A stretch of 60,693 nucleotides of DNA, from positions 1 to 60,693 of the forward strand of contig NZ_CABQJR010000014.1 of NCBI RefSeq assembly GCF_902464545.1. The letters run 5' to 3'. Source of the stretch: an uncultured Senegalimassilia sp. GTDB lineage: Bacteria > Actinomycetota > Coriobacteriia > Coriobacteriales > Eggerthellaceae. Positions 14,592 through 22,091 of the stretch are shown in pieces (the first letter of the stretch is position 1; the number at the start of each line of letters is the position of its first letter). Both the position numbers and the translations under genes were made by a program. The notes below the pieces were generated by a model, which saw only the letters and a list, made by a program, of their open reading frames with translations, ran no database searches and was not told where the DNA came from.

Positions 14592-15812
14592 ATGAGCCTT
14601 TTGACCGCTAACAGCGCAGCGGCTAAGATGACCGCTGCCTTGAAGTCCGATGACGAGCAGGTGATGACCGAGGCATGGGAGGCTTTCCAAGAGGAGACCG
14701 CCGAATCCATCCGCGCCGATTACAAGCTGTTCCAGAAGACCCAGGACGATTCCGTTTTGGCGCAGCGCGGCTATCGCGTGCTGACCTCCGCCGAGCAGGC
14801 ATGGTATAAAAACGTGTCCTCCGCACTCAAGTCCTCAACGACCAAGCAGGCGTTCATCGACATCCTCAAGCATGAGGACAAGGACGACCTGATGCCGGAG
14901 ACCATCATCGACGATGTGCTCCGCTACCTCGTCGAGACGCGCCCGCTGCTGAGCAAGATTCGCTTTCAGAACGCTGGCTTCTCCACGAAATGGATTATCA
15001 ACGACAACTCCGTACAGCGCGGCGGCTGGGGCGAAATCGATGCCAAGATTATCAGTGAAATCAAGGGCAGCTTGAAGGTCATCGACATCAAGCAGGCGAA
15101 GTATTCCGCGTTCTGCATTGTCCCTCTTGACATTTTGGACATGGGGCCGCAGTTCTTGGATGCCTTTGTCCGCGCGACCATGGCCGAAGCGTTGGGCCTT
15201 GGTCTTGAGGAAGCCATCGTCAAGGGCACCGGCATCAGCATGCCCGTCGGCATGATGAAGAATCCTAACGGCGCCTTCGAGCAGTCTACCGGCTACCCCG
15301 ACAAGACCGCCGTCAAGGTCACCTCCTTCGCCCCCGCCGAGTACGGCCCCCTGGTTGCCAGGGTCGCGACCACCGAGAAGGGCAAGCAGCGCACCTTCAG
15401 CGAGGTCGTTTTGCTGTGCTGCATGAAGGATTACCTCACCAAGGTCATGCCCGCAACCACGGTGCTCTCCGCCAACGGCCAGGGTTACGTGAACAACCTG
15501 TTCCCGTTCCCAACGGAGCCGCTTGTTTGCAATGCGGTGCCGGAGGGCAAGGCCGTTTTGGGCATCGCCGAGGATTACACCCTGGCGGTGGGCGGCTCCC
15601 GCAACGGCAACATCGAGTTCGATGACTCCATCGGCTTCTTGGACGACACGCGCACGTTCAAGCTGGTCCAGCACGCCGCCGGTCGCGCCTATGACAACAC
15701 CTCCTTCATCGTGCTCGACATTTCCGCGCTTGACCCGGCTTATATCACCGTCAAAAACGTAGATGCGGTGGCAACGCAGGCCGACGGCGGCGAGCAGCTG
15801 CCCGTGGCGTAG
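14592..15812 (+). CDS. Major capsid protein, HK97 family
   Basis: A 406-residue protein with ribosome site aggaga (14577-14582). The first about 95 residues are a charged, helical delta domain (expected to be removed by the protease). The HK97 fold follows from about residue 105 (ETRPLLSKIRFQNAGF), with the typical EEAIVKGTGISMPVGMM loop (about 208-224) and a C-terminal SFIVLDISALD strand. It builds the icosahedral shell. The built-in delta domain explains the lack of a scaffold gene. Confidence 0.93.
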   Translation: MSLLTANSAAAKMTAALKSDDEQVMTEAWEAFQEETAESIRADYKLFQKTQDDSVLAQRGYRVLTSAEQAWYKNVSSALKSSTTKQAFIDILKHEDKDDLMPETIIDDVLRYLVETRPLLSKIRFQNAGFSTKWIINDNSVQRGGWGEIDAKIISEIKGSLKVIDIKQAKYSAFCIVPLDILDMGPQFLDAFVRATMAEALGLGLEEAIVKGTGISMPVGMMKNPNGAFEQSTGYPDKTAVKVTSFAPAEYGPLVARVATTEKGKQRTFSEVVLLCCMKDYLTKVMPATTVLSANGQGYVNNLFPFPTEPLVCNAVPEGKAVLGIAEDYTLAVGGSRNGNIEFDDSIGFLDDTRTFKLVQHAAGRAYDNTSFIVLDISALDPAYITVKNVDAVATQADGGEQLPVA

Positions 15813-15827
15813 GGGATGTGAGCGGGT

Positions 15828-16139
15828 ATGGGCCTGGCCGAGCAGGTAAGGCGAAAGCTGCGCATCACGTACAGCGACCCGGACACCGATGAGCGCGTCG
15901 ATGACATCATGGAGCAGGCCGATGCGGACTTGCGCGGCCTGCTCGGCATAGACGACGACGGCTTCAGCTTCGAGCAGCCGGGCACGGAGCAGGTTCTGTT
16001 TCTCGCCTACTGCTTTTACGAATGGAACGATGCGCTGGACGATTTCGGAGCGAACTACGCAACGAAGATAGCCCAGTGCCGAGATAGATGGCTGGTGAAA
16101 CAGTATGTTGAAGAAGAACAGGCCGCTTCCCAGCTATAG
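15828..16139 (+). CDS. Head-tail connector, gp6-like
   Basis: A 103-residue protein. Helical layout of gp6-type adaptors: an N-terminal helix (GLAEQVRRKLRI), DTDERVDDIMEQADADLRGLLG, and a tryptophan/aromatic helix (VLFLAYCFYEWND). These proteins form a ring beneath the portal. Its position right after the capsid gene and its length fit. The end overlaps the next gene by 35 bases. Confidence 0.8.
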   Translation: MGLAEQVRRKLRITYSDPDTDERVDDIMEQADADLRGLLGIDDDGFSFEQPGTEQVLFLAYCFYEWNDALDDFGANYATKIAQCRDRWLVKQYVEEEQAASQL

Positions 16140-16461
16140 CGACGGCGTTGCGGCGTTCTACGCGGAAAAACAGCGCGCCTCGTCGTTTGCGGCGAAGGTG
16201 AACGCCGCCACCCTGGACGATCTCGAATTCCTGGTGAAGCTGTGCTATGCCGAATCGTCCGTGCGCGCGCAGGATTACGAGTTCGCCGAACAGGTGGGCT
16301 TCAGCGTGTCCGCGAAGCTGCGCACGCATCTGCACCCTGACGTGAAGCCGGGGTGCAAGGCCGTCATAGGCCCCAACATCTACACGGTGCGCCATGTAGA
16401 CACGTCCAAAACGGAGATGTTCATCTATCTGGAAGGGGGCGCTCCCTTTGGCAACGCTTGA
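16105..16461 (+). CDS. Head closure / head-tail joining protein
   Basis: A 118-residue protein starting inside the connector gene. After about 35 residues (SDGVAAFYAEKQRASSFAAK) it is a beta-rich domain ending GCKAVIGPNIYTVRHVD and EMFIYLEGG, the SPP1 gp16/HK97 gp9-like pattern of a small barrel that stops the portal channel. It overlaps the next start by 14 bases. Confidence 0.75.
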   Translation: MLKKNRPLPSYSDGVAAFYAEKQRASSFAAKVNAATLDDLEFLVKLCYAESSVRAQDYEFAEQVGFSVSAKLRTHLHPDVKPGCKAVIGPNIYTVRHVDTSKTEMFIYLEGGAPFGNA

Positions 16462-16804
16462 CGATATCCAGGCCGCGCTCGAGAGCATCGACGATGCCGT
16501 TTACTACGGCGTGGCATCCAAGGTCGAGGAAACAGACCCCTGGAACTACACGGTATTCTCTCGCGACAACACCAGCACCAAAGAGAACCTGACGGGCTAT
16601 TCCGAGCGGTTTCTGGTGGCCGTCGTTCGCGAGAATTACGTGCCCGAGGGCATGTATCTAGACGTTATCGAGGCTATGGCGAAGATACCGGGCATGAAGC
16701 TAGACCGCTCGCGCGATATCGAGTATCTGTACACCGCCAAGCCCGGCACGCGCGACGTGGTGGAGATGATGAGCGTCTACTTCACGAAAGGCCGCAAATC
16801 ATGA
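16448..16804 (+). CDS. Phage head-tail/tail-completion protein
   Basis: A 118-residue protein starting at TTG 16448. It is alpha/beta, with SERFLVAVVRENYVPEGMY and a C-terminal strand RDVVEMMSVYFTKGRKS. It occupies the slot usually held by a tail-completion or gp10-adjacent protein, and the family is judged mainly from position. The stop overlaps the next ATG (ATGA). Confidence 0.6.
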   Translation: MATLDDIQAALESIDDAVYYGVASKVEETDPWNYTVFSRDNTSTKENLTGYSERFLVAVVRENYVPEGMYLDVIEAMAKIPGMKLDRSRDIEYLYTAKPGTRDVVEMMSVYFTKGRKS

Positions 16805-17208
16805 GTGGCAACGTGAGTCTGAGCGCGAGAGAGTTCGATAGGCTCATGGCAGCGGCTCAAGCCTATCCGGAAAACGCAGAGAAGGCCATCAACGACGTCC
16901 TGCACAAGCAGGCGGGGCCGCTTATCAGCCAGCGGATAAACCCGCTGATACACCCGTCAGGGCGCACGTTCAAAGGGCACCGCGCATCGGCGGTCGCGTC
17001 CGACTGGCCCCGTTACGACATCGACGAGAACCTGGCCGTGTCCGTGGGGACGAAAAGGCGCTGGCGCTACCTCTATTTCCCGGATGACGGCTCGAACACG
17101 AAAAACCATGCGGGAGGCCAGCACTTCTTCCTGCGCGGCGCGCAAGCCGCATCCCCCGAAATCGTGCAAAAGTGCATAGACGCAATGACAAGAGAATGGA
17201 GCGAATGA
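16801..17208 (+). CDS. HK97 gp10-like tail-completion protein
   Basis: A 135-residue protein. An N-terminal helix (SAREFDRLMAAAQAYPENAEK) leads to an Arg/Lys-rich core and the conserved WRYLYFPDDGSNTKNHAGGQ region (about 83-105), followed by a C-terminal helix SPEIVQKCIDAMTREW. This matches HK97 gp10-type neck proteins that link head and tail. The next gene starts two bases downstream. Confidence 0.78.
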   Translation: MSGNVSLSAREFDRLMAAAQAYPENAEKAINDVLHKQAGPLISQRINPLIHPSGRTFKGHRASAVASDWPRYDIDENLAVSVGTKRRWRYLYFPDDGSNTKNHAGGQHFFLRGAQAASPEIVQKCIDAMTREWSE

Positions 17209-17209
17209 T

Positions 17210-17776
17210 ATGGCTGCAATCGAGCAGACCGTGTTCTCCGAGTACGAGGTGCGCGCGATGTACGCCACCGTAGGCTCGGACACGTGCGAGGTTAAGTGCA
17301 TCGGCTCTCTGGAGGAATCCACCGATGTGATCACCACCAGCAAGAAATGCCGAGGTGTGGTCGTGAAGAAGCGCACGCGCGGGACGGGCAACGGCACCCT
17401 GAAGGTGTCGCTGCATATCCCGTGGAAGCTGTACATGACCCTCATGGGCATGGATTCCGATATGTTGGCCGATGGAGTGTACGGCTATGGCCGCAACTCA
17501 ATCCACCCGGAATTCAGCTTGACCGCCGACGTATTCGATGAGGATGACGTCGAGAAGTTCAAGGCGTGGCCGAAGTGCGTCATGAACGCAGGCCCGGCAA
17601 ACAAGGTCGAGAACGGCTCCGAAGAGGTTGCCGAGGTCGAAGCCGAAATCGCGTTCGCGCCCGATGACAACGGCTTCGGCCACTACGAAGCACTGTCGGC
17701 CGGCCTTGCCGAGAACATCAAGAGCAAATGGCTGACCTCGTTCACGCCGGATTTGGTCAAGAAGGTGATGGCGTGA
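17210..17776 (+). CDS. Major tail tube protein
   Basis: A 188-residue protein. It is beta-rich, with segments VKCIGSLEESTDVITTSKKC and TGNGTLKVSLHIPWKLYMTL, and acidic loops, as in the phi13/TP901-1-type major tail proteins that stack as hexamer rings. Gene order (after gp10, before the chaperone pair) supports it. The TGATG overlap couples it to the next gene. Confidence 0.8.
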   Translation: MAAIEQTVFSEYEVRAMYATVGSDTCEVKCIGSLEESTDVITTSKKCRGVVVKKRTRGTGNGTLKVSLHIPWKLYMTLMGMDSDMLADGVYGYGRNSIHPEFSLTADVFDEDDVEKFKAWPKCVMNAGPANKVENGSEEVAEVEAEIAFAPDDNGFGHYEALSAGLAENIKSKWLTSFTPDLVKKVMA

Positions 17777-17940
17777 TGGCGGCCGAGAAGTTCAAGGTCG
17801 AGGTTCTCTGCTCGTTCATCGACAAGTACAGCAAGCGCACGAAGCATGCGGGCGAGATCATCGAAATCACGCGCAAACGCATCGACGAAATCATGGCCGT
17901 CGACCCTTCGCTTATCCGAGAGGTCGAGCCGCAGCAGTAG
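17776..17940 (+). CDS. Small tail-region hypothetical protein
   Basis: A 54-residue protein coupled to the tail tube gene (TGATG). It contains KFKVEVLCSFIDKYSKRTKH and a short helix EIIEITRKRIDEIMAVD. Similar short proteins follow the tail tube gene in other siphophages. They may be minor tail or assembly proteins. The next 45 bases contain a terminator. Confidence 0.55.
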   Translation: MAAEKFKVEVLCSFIDKYSKRTKHAGEIIEITRKRIDEIMAVDPSLIREVEPQQ

Positions 17941-17942
17941 CA

Positions 17943-17967
17943 AAAGCGGGGCTTCCGGCCCCGCTTT
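17943..17967 (+). terminator. Hairpin after the tail tube gene
   Basis: aaagcggggc (17943-17952) pairs exactly with gccccgcttt (17958-17967) around ttccg, followed by ccattt. A partial terminator here would lower expression of chaperone and tape measure relative to capsid and tail tube, a common phage arrangement. Confidence 0.7.
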
Positions 17968-17985
17968 CCATTTGAAAGGAACGAT

Positions 17986-18363
17986 ATGCCGAACAACAAC
18001 GCCCAGCTGGGCGCATCTTCTGAAATCGAGATGGCCAACGGTACCACCGTGCCGCTCCTTATCACCTGGGGCCTGCTTCTTCGCATGAGCGCATTGGACA
18101 AGGACCTGTACAAGCGATTCAGCAAGCTGGTCACCACCGGCTTCGCGAAAGACGTCCTGAGCGCGGTAACCATCGTGTATTGCGGCTACCTGTGCGCATA
18201 TGTGTCGGAGAACGGCGGCACGGACGGGAGCCTGACGGAGGACGAGTTCACAGCAAACCTGCCCAACGACATCAACGTCATCACCAATGCGGCCATGGAG
18301 CTGATCGCCCCAAAAGCAGCCAAGGCTTTCAAAGAGCGTTCGAAAGCCGAGCAAGACAGCTAA
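17986..18363 (+). CDS. Tail assembly chaperone (gpG-like)
   Basis: A 125-residue protein with ribosome site gaaagga (17974-17980). It is a helical protein with an N-terminal strand (ANGTTVPLLITWGLLLRM) and a C-terminal NPN-type AAMELIAPKAAKAF. The equivalent lambda gpG binds the tape measure during tail assembly. A slippery heptamer lies at 18309-18315, so a minority of ribosomes should make the longer gpGT form. Confidence 0.82.
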   Translation: MPNNNAQLGASSEIEMANGTTVPLLITWGLLLRMSALDKDLYKRFSKLVTTGFAKDVLSAVTIVYCGYLCAYVSENGGTDGSLTEDEFTANLPNDINVITNAAMELIAPKAAKAFKERSKAEQDS

Positions 18364-18584
18364 GGGGCGGCAAACGCGGCGGCGCCCGCAAGACCCGCGC
18401 CCCGGACTTCCCGATAGAGGACGCCGCCGATGCCTACACGCTCTACGTTCTGATTCTCGGCATCAGCGAGCAGGTGTTTTTGAACGCGAGCTTGCCGTTC
18501 CTGGCATCCGTTGTCGCGAACAAGCAGGCGTACGACGAATGGGATAACGCCGTCTGCGAGTCAATCAGGGAGGAGGTCAGATGA
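17986..18584 (+). CDS. Tail assembly chaperone fusion (gpGT) by -1 frameshift
   Basis: Predicted 199-residue product reading 17986-18315 and then, after a -1 slip, 18315-18584. The added T domain (RKTRAPDFPIEDAADAYTLY, then VFLNASLPFLASVVANK and YDEWDNAVCESI) has no good start of its own, yet it is clearly protein-like. It ends exactly one base before the tape measure start. gpG and gpGT together chaperone the tape measure in siphophages; the ratio is set by the frameshift. The shift itself is inferred, not observed. Confidence 0.8.
18309..18315 (+). other. -1 ribosomal slippery heptamer CCCAAAA
   Basis: In the gpG frame the bases read GCC CCA AAA GCA, so 18309-18315 is C CCA AAA, a canonical X XXY YYZ slippery site. 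A -1 slip joins gpG to the T frame. It lies 48 bases before the gpG stop. Confidence 0.82.
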
Positions 18585-21461
18585 TTGGCTAAATCGAAGA
18601 ACGAGGTCGAAATCAGGTTTTCGGCGAACACCGATGAATTCAGGGCGGAGATGAAGTCGGCCAACGCGGCCATGACGCAGCTGCGCGGCGAGCTGAAGTT
18701 GAACGCCGCGCAGATGAAGAACACGGGCACGAGCATAGACGGGCTTACCGCGAAGCAGAAGATCCTGCAGCAGCAAGACGAAACGCTCAAGCAGAAGATA
18801 GCGGCAATAACCGCGCAGCTCGAGCGTTCCAATGCCGCCTTCGGCGAGAACTCCGCCGAATCCCAGCGGCTCACCAACCAGCTGAACGCCGCCCGCACGG
18901 CGCAGGAGAAGGTGCGCAGCCAGATAACGCAGACCAACCAGGCCATAGAGCAGCAGCGCGCCGCGCAGTCTCAGGCGCAGTCGGCGTATTCCCAGCTGAC
19001 CCAGACCATAAGCCAGCAGCAGGCGAAGCTGACTGCGCTGCAGCGCGAATACGCCAGCGCGGTGATAGCGAAGGGGAAGGACTCGACCGAGGCCAAGCAG
19101 CTCGAAGGCAAGATTCGCTCGCTCAACACCGAGCTATCCCAGAACAAGGCGAAGATGAACGAGGCCGAAACCGCCGCGCGGAGCCTTGCCAGCGAAGAGC
19201 GAGACCTGGGAAACGCCGCCGAGAGGGCCGGTGACGGATTCACGGTCGCGAAGGGCATCATAAGCAACTTCGCGACCGATGCGCTCATGACGGGCGCGCA
19301 GAAGACCAAGGAGCTGGCGGGGGATATCGTCGAGCTTGGCAGCACGTTCGAATCGTCTCTGTCCAAGGTTGCCGCGCTTTCCGGCGCGTCGGCCGACCAG
19401 ATGGCGCAACTCGAAGCGAAGGCTCGCGAGCTTGGCAGCAGCACGAACTTCACAGCGTCCCAAGTGGCGGATGCGTTCGGTTACATGGCCCTCGCCGGTT
19501 GGGATACGCAGCAGTCGCTTGACGGCATCGCGGGCGTTTTGACGCTCGCGCAGGCCGGCGAGATGGACCTGGCAGCGGCCTCCGACCTGCTGACCGACTA
19601 CCTATCGGCGTTTGGCCTGCAAGCGAGCGATTCGGCCATGATGGCGGATGTGCTGGCATATGCCCAGGGCCACGCTAACACGAACACCGAGCAGTTAGGG
19701 CAGGCGTTCAAGAACTGCGCCGCCAACTGCAACGCGGCGGGAATGGACGTGCAGACAACTACGGCGTTTATCTCCGAGCTTTCCAACCAGGGCCTTAAAG
19801 GCTCCGAAGCCGGCACCGCGCTAACGGCGGTCATGCGCGACATGACCTCGCAGATGGAGGACGGCCAGATTGCCATCGGCGATACATCGGTGGCGGTCAT
19901 GGACGCGAGCGGCAACTACCGCGACATGGTGGACATCGTGCAGGACATCGAATCCGCCACCGACGGCATGGGCGATGCCCAGAAGGCGAGCGCCCTGCAG
20001 TCGACGTTCACGGCCGACTCCATCAAGGGACTCAACCTCATCCTCAACGCCGGAGCGGGTTCTGTTGGCGATTTCCGCAACCAGCTATACGGGGCCAACG
20101 GCGCGGCCCAGGACATGGCGAGCACCATGACCGACAACCTCAACGGCGATTTGGCTACAATGCAATCGGCGTTCGAGGAAACGGGGCTGAAGGTTTACGA
20201 CAAGTTTCAGGAGCCTTTACGTGGCGCCGTCCAGTTCGTGACCGGCACGGTCGTTCCCGGCATCACGTGGCTTATCGAGAACTTCGACCAGATAGCGCCG
20301 GTGCTCGGTGCGGCGGGCGCGGCCATCGCGGCGTTCGCGATCGTGGCTAACATCCAAAGCGTGGTGTCCGGCGTAACAGGGGCGGTCGGCGCGCTAGGCT
20401 CTGGGATTTCCTTCTTGTCATCGCCGATAGGCATCGCAGCATTGGCGATAGCCGCATTGGTTGCCATCTTGATTTACCTCTGGAACACGAACGAGCAGTT
20501 TCGCGAAGTGGTGACCAACGTATGGAACTTCGCGAGCGCGACCATAGGCCAGGCGGTCGAAGCGGCATCGCCTTACATCTCGATGCTGGTATCGTTCTTC
20601 CTCGATTATCTCTTGCCTGCGCTCGCATCCCTTGCCGAGGGATTCGGTATGGCGTTTGCAAGCATCGTCGAGGGGGCCATAGGATTCGCGGCTTCGCTCC
20701 TCCAGATTATCCAGGGAGGCATGGAGGTCGTGCAGGGCGTCATCGACTTGGTGATGGGCGCCATCATCGGCATCTTCACCGGCGATTGGTCTTTGGCCCA
20801 GCAGGGCACGCAGGAAATCCTAAACGGTCTATCTAATATCGTCATAGGCATATTGAACGGCATGTTTGCCGCCGTCGGCGGCGTGCTGAACGCCATCGCA
20901 TCGACGTTCTCCGGCGTGTTCAATTCCGTGTTGTCCGTCGTCTCCGGCATATTCTCCGGGATTGCCGACGCGATCGGCGAGAAGATGGGCAACGCTCGCG
21001 ACACGGTTTCAGGCGTAATCGATGCAATCAAGGGCTTTTTCAGCTTTCGCGTCTCGTGGCCGCACATCCCGTTGCCGCACATCACATACAGCCTGATTAA
21101 CGTGCCCCTGCTTGGAGATATCCCCGACCCTCAGACTATCAGCGTCGAATGGTACGCGAAAGGCGCCGTGCTGAAGCGTCCAACCTTGTTCGGATTCAAC
21201 GGCGGGCGCGCCATGGTTGGCGGTGAAGCGGGTCCGGAGGCGATAGCGCCGGTGTCCACGCTCGTCGACTATGTGCAGACGGCGGCGGAGCGCGCCCAGC
21301 TGCGCGGGACCGGCGCCATCGTTGACGCGATCGAGAGGCTGGCCAAACGGAAGACCGTGCTCAACCTCGATGGGCGCGCCATCGCCGAGGGCACGGCATC
21401 CGCCCGCGATAGCGTGGACGGGACGCGCCAGACGTTCGTAGACAGGGGGCTTGCTGTATGA
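18585..21461 (+). CDS. Tail tape measure protein
   Basis: A 958-residue protein from TTG 18585, fixed by the ribosome site gggaggagg (18568-18576). Residues about 15-215 are a long Gln/Ala-rich coiled coil. About 230-430 match the PhageMin_Tail (TP901) region (STFESSLSKVAALSG and GSEAGTALTAVMRDM). Several hydrophobic stretches follow (about 560-640 and 690-800), then a basic C-terminus. It sets tail length and helps DNA pass the membrane. At the usual 1.5 angstrom per residue it predicts a tail of roughly 140 nm. Confidence 0.93.
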   Translation: MAKSKNEVEIRFSANTDEFRAEMKSANAAMTQLRGELKLNAAQMKNTGTSIDGLTAKQKILQQQDETLKQKIAAITAQLERSNAAFGENSAESQRLTNQLNAARTAQEKVRSQITQTNQAIEQQRAAQSQAQSAYSQLTQTISQQQAKLTALQREYASAVIAKGKDSTEAKQLEGKIRSLNTELSQNKAKMNEAETAARSLASEERDLGNAAERAGDGFTVAKGIISNFATDALMTGAQKTKELAGDIVELGSTFESSLSKVAALSGASADQMAQLEAKARELGSSTNFTASQVADAFGYMALAGWDTQQSLDGIAGVLTLAQAGEMDLAAASDLLTDYLSAFGLQASDSAMMADVLAYAQGHANTNTEQLGQAFKNCAANCNAAGMDVQTTTAFISELSNQGLKGSEAGTALTAVMRDMTSQMEDGQIAIGDTSVAVMDASGNYRDMVDIVQDIESATDGMGDAQKASALQSTFTADSIKGLNLILNAGAGSVGDFRNQLYGANGAAQDMASTMTDNLNGDLATMQSAFEETGLKVYDKFQEPLRGAVQFVTGTVVPGITWLIENFDQIAPVLGAAGAAIAAFAIVANIQSVVSGVTGAVGALGSGISFLSSPIGIAALAIAALVAILIYLWNTNEQFREVVTNVWNFASATIGQAVEAASPYISMLVSFFLDYLLPALASLAEGFGMAFASIVEGAIGFAASLLQIIQGGMEVVQGVIDLVMGAIIGIFTGDWSLAQQGTQEILNGLSNIVIGILNGMFAAVGGVLNAIASTFSGVFNSVLSVVSGIFSGIADAIGEKMGNARDTVSGVIDAIKGFFSFRVSWPHIPLPHITYSLINVPLLGDIPDPQTISVEWYAKGAVLKRPTLFGFNGGRAMVGGEAGPEAIAPVSTLVDYVQTAAERAQLRGTGAIVDAIERLAKRKTVLNLDGRAIAEGTASARDSVDGTRQTFVDRGLAV

Positions 21462-22090
21462 GCGGATTCGAAATCGACGGCGTGCACACATGGCGCGATT
21501 TGGGGCTGTGCTGCGCGAGCCGCAGCATAAGTCCGCCCGTCAAGAAAACGGCAGTGAAGTCCGTTCCCTATATGGACGGCCAGCTCGATTTCTCGCAGTT
21601 GGGAGGGCGCGCGTACTTCGAGGCACGTACCCTCTCGTTCGCGTTCGACCTCATGGCCGACACGCCGCAGGATTTGGAGCGGCAGGTCACCGGCCTGCGC
21701 GAGTTCTGCGCATTTGCGTTCGACGTTGACATCTACGACGACGATGCGCCGTATTTCCACTATCACGGGTCGTTTTCGGAGATGGAGGAAAGCTCGGACG
21801 AATACGGGCTTTCCTCCGAGGTCACCGTTTCTTTCGTCGTCGACCCCTATAAGGTGTCGAACGACTGGTGCGAGCAGCCGGTGAATGCCGGCGTAAACAC
21901 CGTTCGCAACGATGGAGCATGGGCGAGGCTCACGGTGGTCCCGTCCGGCACGGTAACCATACAGACAGGCTCGCTCAATCAGACGTTCTCGGGCGAGACG
22001 GTATCCGACATCCCTCTCGAGCACGGGGACAACCGGATAACGGTCACCGGCGGCTCGGCGGTGCTGAAGTGGCGCGAAAGGAGGTTGTGA
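21458..22090 (+). CDS. Distal tail protein (Dit-like)
   Basis: A 210-residue protein coupled by ATGA. It has the Dit start (SGFEIDGVHTWRDLGLCC), an internal FAFDLMADTPQDLERQVTGL segment, and a galectin-like C-terminal half. It should form the hexameric hub joining tail tube to baseplate. The next gene begins at 22092. Confidence 0.83.
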   Translation: MSGFEIDGVHTWRDLGLCCASRSISPPVKKTAVKSVPYMDGQLDFSQLGGRAYFEARTLSFAFDLMADTPQDLERQVTGLREFCAFAFDVDIYDDDAPYFHYHGSFSEMEESSDEYGLSSEVTVSFVVDPYKVSNDWCEQPVNAGVNTVRNDGAWARLTVVPSGTVTIQTGSLNQTFSGETVSDIPLEHGDNRITVTGGSAVLKWRERRL

Positions 22091-22091
22091 T

